Positions 57,173 through 64,000 of a stretch of 64,000 nt of DNA are shown here, piece by piece; position 1 is the first letter of the stretch, and each line of letters begins with the position of its first letter. The stretch is taken from contig NZ_RAXT01000006.1 of assembly GCF_003611475.1 (NCBI RefSeq), forward strand, positions 59,847 through 123,846, read 5' to 3'. A program made the translations under genes and the position numbers. Below the pieces are notes generated by a model. It had not been told where the DNA came from and did not search any database. It was given only the letters and a program-made list of their open reading frames with translations. This DNA comes from Acinetobacter rongchengensis. Its GTDB lineage: Bacteria > Pseudomonadota > Gammaproteobacteria > Pseudomonadales > Moraxellaceae.

Positions 57173-58552
57173 ATGAATCTGCTACTTATTGGCGTGTTAT
57201 TAGCTTTAATTGCTATCGCATATCAAATCGGGCTACGAAAAAGCCGAAGCCTAGCAGGTAAGGGGAATAACACTGCAATCTTACATTCGCGTCCAGGCTA
57301 TTATGGTTCATTGGTTGCGTTATGGTGTGGCATTCCTGCTTTTTTAATTTTGATCATTTGGAATTTGGTTGAACCAAGCATTTTACAACACTTAATTTTA
57401 CAGAATATTCCTGTAAATATTGCTTCTACACTGGATGAAGCGGGAGTTGATGTACTGGTTGACCGTATTCAAGCGATTGCTTCTGGGTTTGGGGTAACAG
57501 ATACACCCGCAGCTTATGAAATTGCTGCAGCAGAACAACTGGCTAAATTTGAAAGAATTGGTTCATTTGCAAAATTCGCAGTAGTCGTTTGTGCTGCAAT
57601 GCTCGGACTTGTTTGGGCAAAGAAAAGAATAAGCCAACAATTCCGTGCACGTAATGAAGTAGAAAAAACCATTAATGTTGTCTTGATTCTCTGTTCTGGA
57701 GTGGCGATTCTCACCACTGTTGGCATTGTGATGTCGATGTTTAGTGAAGCAATGCATTTCTTTAAATTTGTCAGTCCAATTGACTTTTTCTTTGGCACAG
57801 AGTGGAATCCAGGTTTTAGTACTTCAGGAAATGCTGAGGGTAGCTACGGATTATTACCATTGCTTTGGGGTACGCTCATGGTGAGTGGTATCGCATTATT
57901 GGTTGCTGTGCCGCTTGGTTTAATGATTGCCATTTATCTCGCTGAATATGCATCTCCTCGCTTTCGTTCTTGGGCAAAACCAACCATCGAAGTTTTAGCG
58001 GGTATTCCTACGATTGTGTATGGTGTTTTTGCCATCATGGTGATTGGTCCTGTATTTAAAATGATGGGCAATGCAGTTGGTATCGATGTGAATGCAACCA
58101 GTGCTTTGACCGCAGGTTTTGCTATGGGAATTATGATTATTCCATTCGTATCTTCATTATCTGACGACATTATCACCCAAGTTCCTCGTGCATTACGTGA
58201 TGGTTCATTGGGCTTAGGTGCAACCAAGTCTGAAACCATTCGCCAAGTTGTTTTACCTGCTGCTTTACCAGGGATTACAGGTGCATTCTTGCTTGCTGTT
58301 TCTCGTGCTGTAGGGGAAACCATGATCGTGGTGCTTGCAGCAGGGAACAGTCCTTTATTGCATATCAATCCACTCGAAGCGGTTTCAACTGTGACAGTGA
58401 CGATTGTAAAGCAATTAACAGGCGATACAGATTTTGCAAGTCCACAAGCTTTAGTGGCATTTGCACTAGGTTTAACCTTATTTGTCATTACATTGTGTTT
58501 AAACATTGTTGCACTTTACATCGTGCGTAAATATCGTGAGCAATACGAATGA
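57173..58552 (+). CDS. pstC: Phosphate ABC transporter permease PstC
   Basis: Inner-membrane permease of about 459 residues, much larger than E. coli PstC because of an N-terminal extension with an extra membrane segment, a periplasmic loop and a second segment. The C-terminal BPD permease domain has GIPTIVYGVFAIMVIGP and the EAA-loop-like ALRDGSLGLGATKSETIRQVVLPAALPGITGAFLL. GGAG (57164-57167) supports the ATG at 57173, not the frame start at 57092. Its last codon overlaps pstA by four bases. Confidence 0.95.
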   Translation: MNLLLIGVLLALIAIAYQIGLRKSRSLAGKGNNTAILHSRPGYYGSLVALWCGIPAFLILIIWNLVEPSILQHLILQNIPVNIASTLDEAGVDVLVDRIQAIASGFGVTDTPAAYEIAAAEQLAKFERIGSFAKFAVVVCAAMLGLVWAKKRISQQFRARNEVEKTINVVLILCSGVAILTTVGIVMSMFSEAMHFFKFVSPIDFFFGTEWNPGFSTSGNAEGSYGLLPLLWGTLMVSGIALLVAVPLGLMIAIYLAEYASPRFRSWAKPTIEVLAGIPTIVYGVFAIMVIGPVFKMMGNAVGIDVNATSALTAGFAMGIMIIPFVSSLSDDIITQVPRALRDGSLGLGATKSETIRQVVLPAALPGITGAFLLAVSRAVGETMIVVLAAGNSPLLHINPLEAVSTVTVTIVKQLTGDTDFASPQALVAFALGLTLFVITLCLNIVALYIVRKYREQYE

Positions 58553-59943
58553 GTACATCAAATACATCTCCTGTGGATCAAAATGTATTTGATCCTCAAG
58601 TTGCGGCTGAGCTTCGTGAAAAACGTAAGGCAAAAATTGCAAGTTCATTGTCAAAGCGTCATCGTAAAGAAAAAACATTTCGTATTGTTGGTTTCACTTC
58701 GGTGGTGATTGGTCTAGCCTTCGTTGCAGTTTTGTTTGGTAGTATTTTATACAAAGGACTTCCAGCATTTTGGCAAGCCAGTATGACTGTTCCTGTTTAT
58801 TTTGATCCAACTGTGATTGATGCAGGGCCAAAACCGACTCAGAAAGTGGGTGAGTCGCCTGCGCATTATGAAGAGCGCTATGTGGACTGGCAAACCAAGA
58901 TGGGCATGGTCGATTGGGATGCCTTAATCGTAAATGGTTTGATTGCAAAAGATCCTTCACTTGAAAGCCAACGTGATGAACTCAGTAGTTTGTACACCAG
59001 TTCAGAAGCGTATCGTATTCGAGATATGGTATTTAAAGATCCGTCTTTAATTGGTAAAAAAATAGAATTGAATTTCCTTGCAGATGCCAATATTGATGTG
59101 TGGTTGGCAGGTAATATTGATCGTTCTTTGCCTGATGATCAACAACAGCTAAGCCCAGAAATACGTAAACTTTCTGATGATTTAGCGGCAAAAGGTGTGA
59201 TTGAACGAACTTTCAATACGCAATTGTTCAGTAATCCAGATTCACGTAGTTCGCCAGCAACAGCAGGTTTAGCGGGTGCATTTATGGGTTCATTGTTCAT
59301 GATGCTTATCGTGATTGTGATCTCTATTCCGCTTGGTGTAGCCAGTGCAATTTATCTTGAAGAGTTTGCACCAAAGAACTTCATCACTGACATTATTGAA
59401 GTGAATATCAATAACCTTGCAGCTGTTCCATCGATTGTATTTGGTTTGCTTGGTGCAGCAATCTTTATCGGTTGGATGCATTTACCGATTTCAGCACCTT
59501 TGGTTGGTGGTTTAGTCCTCAGCTTGATGACACTCCCAACGGTGATCATTACTACACGTGCTTCACTTAAAGCTGTACCACCCTCTATTCGCCAAGCTGC
59601 CTTAGGTATCGGTGCATCACGTTTACAAACTGTTTTTCATCATGTATTGCCATTGGCATTACCTGGAATTATGACAGGTGCCATCATTGGTGTTGCGCAT
59701 GCTTTAGGTGAAACTGCACCATTGTTATTGATTGGGATGAGTGCATTCGTTGCAAATATTCCAGCGACACCATTAGACCAGTCTACAGCATTACCTGTTC
59801 AAGTTTACTTATGGCAAGGCAATGAATTGCGTAACTTCTTTGAAGGACGTACAGCAGCTGCCATCATTGTTCTATTGGCATTGATGGTTGGTCTCAACAG
59901 CTTTGCGATTTGGTTACGTAAGAAATTTGAAGTTCGCTGGTAA
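58549..59943 (+). CDS. pstA: Phosphate ABC transporter permease PstA
   Basis: Second permease of the phosphate importer, 464 residues. It has one N-terminal membrane segment (about residues 45-68) and then a periplasmic insert of roughly 150 residues not present in E. coli PstA. The permease domain shows VPSIVFGLLGAAIFIG and the coupling loop IRQAALGIGASRLQTVFHHVLPLALPGIMTG. Overlaps pstC (ATGA) and is 15 bp before pstB. Confidence 0.95.
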   Translation: MSTSNTSPVDQNVFDPQVAAELREKRKAKIASSLSKRHRKEKTFRIVGFTSVVIGLAFVAVLFGSILYKGLPAFWQASMTVPVYFDPTVIDAGPKPTQKVGESPAHYEERYVDWQTKMGMVDWDALIVNGLIAKDPSLESQRDELSSLYTSSEAYRIRDMVFKDPSLIGKKIELNFLADANIDVWLAGNIDRSLPDDQQQLSPEIRKLSDDLAAKGVIERTFNTQLFSNPDSRSSPATAGLAGAFMGSLFMMLIVIVISIPLGVASAIYLEEFAPKNFITDIIEVNINNLAAVPSIVFGLLGAAIFIGWMHLPISAPLVGGLVLSLMTLPTVIITTRASLKAVPPSIRQAALGIGASRLQTVFHHVLPLALPGIMTGAIIGVAHALGETAPLLLIGMSAFVANIPATPLDQSTALPVQVYLWQGNELRNFFEGRTAAAIIVLLALMVGLNSFAIWLRKKFEVRW

Positions 59944-59958
59944 TAAAGGGCACAATAT

Positions 59959-60870
59959 ATGAATACTGTAGAAATTAAAAATTCCTTAGAACAGGATAGA
60001 ATCGTGAATTCAGAACAATCTCAATCAGCGTTGAATGAAACAGAGCAAAAGCGTCAAGCGACGTCATTTGTTTCGCAATTTGAATCTAGTGCGCCAAAAA
60101 AAGAAAAAAACTCAACGGTTAAAATCAGCACTGAAGATGTACATGTTTATTATGGTGAATCAGAAGCCATCAAAGGTATCGATCTTCAAATCTTTGAAAA
60201 TGAAGTGATTGCATTTATTGGGCCGTCAGGCTGTGGTAAATCAACATTTTTACGTACTTTAAACCGTATGAATGACACGATTGATACTTGTCGTGTAACC
60301 GGTAAGGTTCGTTTAGATAATCAAGATATTTATGATCCAAATCTTGATGTAGTTTTACTTCGTGCTCAAGTGGGTATGGTCTTTCAAAAACCAAACCCAT
60401 TTCCAAAGTCAATTTTTGATAATGTGGCTTATGGTCCTAAACTTCATGGTTTAGCACGTGATAAGTACGATTTAGAAGAAATTGTGGAAAATAGTTTGCG
60501 TAAAGCTGGGTTGTGGGACGAAGTCAAAGATCGTTTAAATCAGCCAGGTACAGGTCTTTCAGGCGGTCAGCAACAGCGTCTTTGTATTGCACGTACCATT
60601 GCAGTGAGTCCAGATGTGATCTTGATGGATGAACCATGTTCTGCACTTGATCCGATTGCAACTGCAAAAATTGAAGAATTAATTTCAGAACTTTCTGCAC
60701 AATATACGATTGCGATTGTAACGCATTCTATGCAACAGGCTGCTCGTGTATCTGATCGTACTGCATACTTCCATTTAGGTGATTTGATTGAAGTGAATGC
60801 GACTGAGAAAGTATTCACCCAACCTGATCATCAATTAACCGAAGCTTATATCACAGGTCGTTTTGGTTGA
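59959..60870 (+). CDS. pstB: Phosphate ABC transporter ATPase PstB
   Basis: Cytoplasmic ATPase of the importer, 303 residues. The N-terminal 50 residues are polar and low in complexity, longer than usual. Walker A is GPSGCGKST, the signature is [19 protein letters not shown], Walker B is VILMDEP and the switch is THSMQQ. It ends with [18 protein letters not shown], typical of PstB. A terminator follows directly; phoU and phoBR are not in the window. Confidence 0.96.
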   Translation: MNTVEIKNSLEQDRIVNSEQSQSALNETEQKRQATSFVSQFESSAPKKEKNSTVKISTEDVHVYYGESEAIKGIDLQIFENEVIAFIGPSGCGKSTFLRTLNRMNDTIDTCRVTGKVRLDNQDIYDPNLDVVLLRAQVGMVFQKPNPFPKSIFDNVAYGPKLHGLARDKYDLEEIVENSLRKAGLWDEVKDRLNQPGTGLSGGQQQRLCIARTIAVSPDVILMDEPCSALDPIATAKIEELISELSAQYTIAIVTHSMQQAARVSDRTAYFHLGDLIEVNATEKVFTQPDHQLTEAYITGRFG

Positions 60871-60892
60871 TTTAAAACAAATTGTGAAATTG

Positions 60893-60916
60893 AAAGAGCC
60901 GAAAGGCTCTTTTTTT
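60893..60916 (+). terminator. Terminator of pstSCAB
   Basis: AAAGAGCC, loop GAAA, GGCTCTTT and further T, 22 bp past the pstB stop. A stable tetraloop hairpin. Confidence 0.94.
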
Positions 60917-61168
60917 ATCTTTTTGAATAGTCAGTTGCTTAAGGCTGTAACATCTAAACCGAATGCTAAGGCACTTTCTCATTTACAAACAATCAGGTGT
61001 CATACACCAACAGCAGCTTGAAACTCAAACTTTGATTAAGTGAGTTGAAAATATGAAGTGTTTGATTTGCGTTGTTGATAACATTTAATTTAAACATCGC
61101 TATTGAAAAATATCTGCATTGACCTAATCTAAGATGAAAGCCTAGGCCTATTAGAGAATATAAATTTT

Positions 61169-62131
61169 ATGTTATTTCATTTACCTAAAGTACCTGCAGA
61201 GATCCATATTGGTCATTTAAATGCACGTATTAACGAACAAAGAAAAAGAATTGCGCAAACAACATCTTCTAAACTAGAGCTTTTACAACTGACACAACAG
61301 TTTTCTAAAGAAGCACGGTTAAGAAAGAAAAATAACCAAAAAGTCTATGTTTTAGATTTTAAAGGTGATGTGCAAGCTTCTGCAGTTGAAAATTTACGTG
61401 AAGAAATTACTCTAATTTTGGCAACAGCAAAAGCAGGTCGTGATCGTGTCGTGGTTCGCCTAGAGAGTCCAGGTGGTATGGTACATGGATACGGTCTGGC
61501 CGCTGCACAATTGGTTCGCTTACGTGAAGCAGGCTTTAACTTGACCATTTGTGTCGATAAAGTTGCAGCAAGCGGTGGTTATATGATGGCTTGTATTGCA
61601 AGTGAAATTATCTCGGCTCCCTTTGCTGTGGTTGGTTCGATTGGTGTGGTTGCTCAAGTTCCGAATTTCAATCGTTTACTGAAAGAGCACCATGTAGATT
61701 TTGAACTTTATACCGCAGGTCAATTCAAACGTACCGTGACCATGTTTGGTGAAAATACGCCAGAAGGTAAGGCTAAGTTTGAAGAAGAATTGCAACAAAC
61801 GCATCAATTATTTAAACACTTTGTTGAAAAGTATCGTCCGCAACTCAATGTTGAAAATGTTGCTACGGGTGAGCACTGGTATGGTGAGGATGCACGTAAT
61901 TTAAATCTAGTGGATAAATTACAAACGTCAGATGAATATTTACTCGGTTTATTGCCAAATCATGATGTTTATGTGATTCAAACACGCCGTAAGCCTACTT
62001 TAGGTGAAAAATTAGGATTGCAAGCTGCGCAAATGGCAGATGCTTTGATTCCTTCACTGATGAATAAGTTGGTGAATGAAGTCACTAAATTAAACTCATC
62101 ATTACCGATGTTTAAAGACAACAAATTTTAA
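61169..62131 (+). CDS. sohB: S49-family peptidase (SohB-like) without membrane anchor
   Basis: A 320-residue serine peptidase of the signal peptide peptidase A clan. The catalytic Ser is in VDKVAASGGYMMACIA and the Lys in GQFKRTVTMFGENTPEG; the GSIGVVAQVPNF stretch lies between. E. coli SohB begins with a membrane segment, but here the N-terminus (to residue 55) is polar and basic, and an in-frame stop lies 13 codons upstream, so no anchor can be added. It is probably cytoplasmic. Monocistronic. Confidence 0.87.
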   Translation: MLFHLPKVPAEIHIGHLNARINEQRKRIAQTTSSKLELLQLTQQFSKEARLRKKNNQKVYVLDFKGDVQASAVENLREEITLILATAKAGRDRVVVRLESPGGMVHGYGLAAAQLVRLREAGFNLTICVDKVAASGGYMMACIASEIISAPFAVVGSIGVVAQVPNFNRLLKEHHVDFELYTAGQFKRTVTMFGENTPEGKAKFEEELQQTHQLFKHFVEKYRPQLNVENVATGEHWYGEDARNLNLVDKLQTSDEYLLGLLPNHDVYVIQTRRKPTLGEKLGLQAAQMADALIPSLMNKLVNEVTKLNSSLPMFKDNKF

Positions 62132-62154
62132 TATCTATCATTGGTGTTATATTT

Positions 62155-62190
62155 AAAGAGTAATCAATGCACATTGATTACTCTTTTTTA
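62155..62190 (+). terminator. Terminator of the S49 peptidase gene
   Basis: AAAGAGTAATCAAT and ATTGATTACTCTTT pair perfectly over 14 bp, loop GCAC, then a T run. Confidence 0.94.
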
Positions 62191-62321
62191 TATATGAAGT
62201 GCCGTTTATTGGCTAAATAAACATAAAAAAATGACCTCATGTGATCATGAAAGTTTTCTCAAAATTGATTAGCATGAGCTGAATAGGAATTTAAACAACA
62301 AACTGAATAAGGAATACCTTG

Positions 62322-63464
62322 ATGCTTGCTTATGATGCAGATTTAGAACTTTTTCGTGATAATTTTAAACGTTTTATGAATGAACATATTGCTCCTTTTT
62401 ATGAGCAATGGGAAAAAGAAGGCTTGATGCCTCGTTCGGTATGGACACTTTTGGGTGAAAATGGCTATTTGTGTGTTGATGTCCCTGAAGAATATGGGGG
62501 CTATGGCGTACCTACCGAATATTCTTTGATGTTGGTTGAAGAATCATCACGAGCAGGCTATGGCGCACTATCAACTGCTATTTCATGTCATTCAGAAATT
62601 GCAGCGCCGTATATTCTGCATATTGCCAATGAAGAACAAAAACAATATTGGCTACCTAAAATGGTTGCAGGTGAAGTGGTTGGTGCGATCGGTATGACTG
62701 AGCCGGGAGCAGGTTCTGATCTGCAAGCAATGCGTACTTCAGCGATTTTGAATGGTGATCATTATGTTTTAAATGGTTCAAAAACCTTTATTTCAAATGG
62801 TCAACATGCAGATTTAGTAGTGCTCGCATGTAAAACTGATCCGCAAGCACGTGCAAAAGGTGTGTCATTGCTTTTGGTTGATACGCATTTGGAAGGCTTC
62901 AAAAAAGGCACAAATTTAGACAAAATCGGTTTACATTCTCAAGATACTTCTGAATTGTTCTTTGACAATGTCAAAGTTCCTGCCAATCAACTTTTGGGCA
63001 ATGCTGGAAATGGTTTTGCTTATTTGATGCAAGAATTACCACGTGAACGTACTGCAATTGCTGCAACGGCTTTGGGTGCAATTCGTGGTGCGATAGATGT
63101 TGCGACAGTTTATGTCAAAGAACGTCAGGCTTTTGGTCAAGCGATTGGTAATTTCCAAAATACGCGTTTTGTTTTAGCCCAAGCAAAAATTGATGAATTA
63201 GCAACAGCAGCTTTTTATAACCAAAATTTAGCGTTATATAAAGAAAATAAATTGGATGTTGAAACAGCTGCGGCTTTGAAAAGCTTTAGTACAGACATGC
63301 AAATGAAAGTTGCAGATCACTTACTTCAGTTGTTTGGTGGCTATGGTTATATGACTGAATATCCGATTTCACGTTTCTTTGTCGATGCGCGTATCCAGCG
63401 TATCTATGGTGGAACCAATGAAATTATGAAAGAAATCGTAGCACGTGGGATGATTGGGCGTTAA
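62322..63464 (+). CDS. Acyl-CoA dehydrogenase
   Basis: A 380-residue FAD enzyme that introduces a double bond into acyl-CoA. The chain has IGMTEPGAGSDLQAM (FAD and substrate binding), LNGSKTFISNGQHADL, the ERQAFGQAIGNFQ segment and the C-terminal LFGGYGYMTEYPISRFFVDARIQRIYGGTNEIMKEIVAR signature. It resembles the long-chain or branched-chain group of Acinetobacter and Pseudomonas. AAGGA lies eight bases before the ATG at 62322; a TTG one codon earlier is not needed. The substrate chain is not known. Confidence 0.93.
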   Translation: MLAYDADLELFRDNFKRFMNEHIAPFYEQWEKEGLMPRSVWTLLGENGYLCVDVPEEYGGYGVPTEYSLMLVEESSRAGYGALSTAISCHSEIAAPYILHIANEEQKQYWLPKMVAGEVVGAIGMTEPGAGSDLQAMRTSAILNGDHYVLNGSKTFISNGQHADLVVLACKTDPQARAKGVSLLLVDTHLEGFKKGTNLDKIGLHSQDTSELFFDNVKVPANQLLGNAGNGFAYLMQELPRERTAIAATALGAIRGAIDVATVYVKERQAFGQAIGNFQNTRFVLAQAKIDELATAAFYNQNLALYKENKLDVETAAALKSFSTDMQMKVADHLLQLFGGYGYMTEYPISRFFVDARIQRIYGGTNEIMKEIVARGMIGR

Positions 63465-63487
63465 TCTGTATTTATTTTTTAAGTATG

Positions 63488-63513
63488 TGGAAGCTATCAT
63501 CTGATAGCTTCCA
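63488..63513. terminator. Strong hairpin after the acyl-CoA dehydrogenase gene
   Basis: GGAAGCTATCA (63489-63499) and TGATAGCTTCC (63502-63512) form a perfect 11-bp stem. There is no T run on the plus strand, so its terminator function is less sure. Confidence 0.6.
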
Positions 63514-63532
63514 TGATTGAGGAATAAAATAA

Positions 63533-63877
63533 ATTGAAACAAGAACTAGAAAACACCAACAATACCAAAAGCTTATTCAAGCAAGAAATCAGTTTGTAAT
63601 CCGTTTTTTCTCTTTACCGTTTTTAATATATTTCTGTTATTACCTCTTAAAAATATTCATTGCGACTCAAGGCTTGGTTTTTGTTTTGACGATGATTTTT
63701 GGAATTTTTGCTTATCTCTTTGTCATGTTTGGTTTTTTAATGAAAGATATTTGTCCTTGGTGTAAACAACATTTCTTCTCTCAATCAAGTGGTGGTCCAA
63801 TTTACATCAAATCTATCGGGTTATTTACACGAAAGCATTGTGCACATTGCCAAGAACCTAAAACCAAATCAAATTGA
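63533..63877 (+). CDS. Small two-pass membrane protein with two Cys pairs; start uncertain
   Basis: The frame is open from 63533 to the TGA at 63875-63877 and would encode 114 residues: a basic N-terminus (RKHQQYQKLIQARNQF), two hydrophobic segments and a C-terminal CPWC...CAHC pattern fitting a metal or redox site. GAGGAA (63519-63524) is at ribosome-site distance, but the first codon is ATT. The only normal start in this frame is TTG at 63674, which would drop the first membrane segment. A one-base loss near 63545 is the alternative. Family not recognised. Confidence 0.55.
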   Translation: METRTRKHQQYQKLIQARNQFVIRFFSLPFLIYFCYYLLKIFIATQGLVFVLTMIFGIFAYLFVMFGFLMKDICPWCKQHFFSQSSGGPIYIKSIGLFTRKHCAHCQEPKTKSN

Positions 63878-64000
63878 TTTAATTTAGCCCAGTCATCAAA
63901 TTAAGCACGTAAACATTTAAGCATTCACTAATAAAAATGGGTGATTCTTGTGTTGAACGAGAAGAGGTTTGATAAAAAGTATGATCAGATTAATAAAGTC
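63878..64000. other. Right edge, no assignable gene
   Basis: A GTG/TTG-initiated frame starts at about 63949-63955 and runs off the window on the plus strand with a basic N-terminus (NEKRFDKKYDQINKV). It may be the start of a further gene but cannot be judged here. Confidence 0.3.

Noticed and set aside
1..64000. CRISPR array, prophage, complete insertion sequence, rRNA operon or toxin-antitoxin pair
   Set aside because: No regularly spaced direct repeats, phage structural genes, transposase genes or rRNA sequence were found, and no adjacent small gene pair had toxin or antitoxin features.

Overview
The window is chromosomal DNA of an Acinetobacter species (Gammaproteobacteria, Moraxellaceae), AT-rich and densely coding. 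The genus call rests on a 203-residue UmuDAb-type LexA substitute divergent from a ddrR-like gene, a dat-ddc (1,3-diaminopropane) pair, trpGDC without trpE, an LdtJ-type L,D-transpeptidase, large PstC/PstA permeases and the order lepA-lepB-DUF4845-rnc-era-recO-pdxJ. The species cannot be fixed from the sequence alone.

Layout. 0-12.5 kb: nadB, a periplasmic HtrA-type protease, a thioesterase, an acetyltransferase, then the lepA to pdxJ housekeeping run, miaE and a tRNA-Asn. 12.7-25.5 kb: a small unknown gene, photolyase, SlyD-like FKBP, NDH-2, a D,D-carboxypeptidase, an M61 peptidase, lipA, sthA, then pdxB-epmA and a small cysteine-rich gene, the last three joined by 4-base overlaps. 25.9-30 kb: a formate/nitrite-type channel next to a PP2C-kinase fusion, then the DNA-damage regulators ddrR/umuDAb. 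30-43.8 kb: accessory metabolism and envelope genes (class II aldolase, pirin, Sir2, LdtJ, hemE, DUF817, DUF3015, Lnb/DUF4105, GNAT, cupin, folE, Smr, DUF389). 43.9-51.8 kb: trpGDC, a DUF1254 protein, a FecA-like TonB receptor behind a Fur-box match, and a SIMPL protein. 52-64 kb: dat-ddc, pstSCAB behind a four-unit Pho-box array, an S49 peptidase, an acyl-CoA dehydrogenase and a small membrane protein with no normal start codon.

The most unusual content is non-coding. Two families of short, protein-less, mobile-looking elements each occur twice, the two copies of each family in opposite orientation. Family A (189 and 202 bp, at 20.1 and 37.4 kb) has broken open a Rho-independent terminator hairpin at both sites, duplicating the loop and part of the stem; its internal hairpins appear partly preserved between copies by paired changes. 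Family B (about 335-345 bp, at 31.2 and 40.2 kb) is flanked by 7-9 bp direct repeats, and both copies stop within about 10 bp of the stop codon of a minus-strand cupin-fold gene. A further structured non-coding stretch lies at 23.1 kb.

All calls come from reading the sequence and from family knowledge; no database search was run. Start codons were moved from the longest reading frame wherever a ribosome site or family length argued for it.
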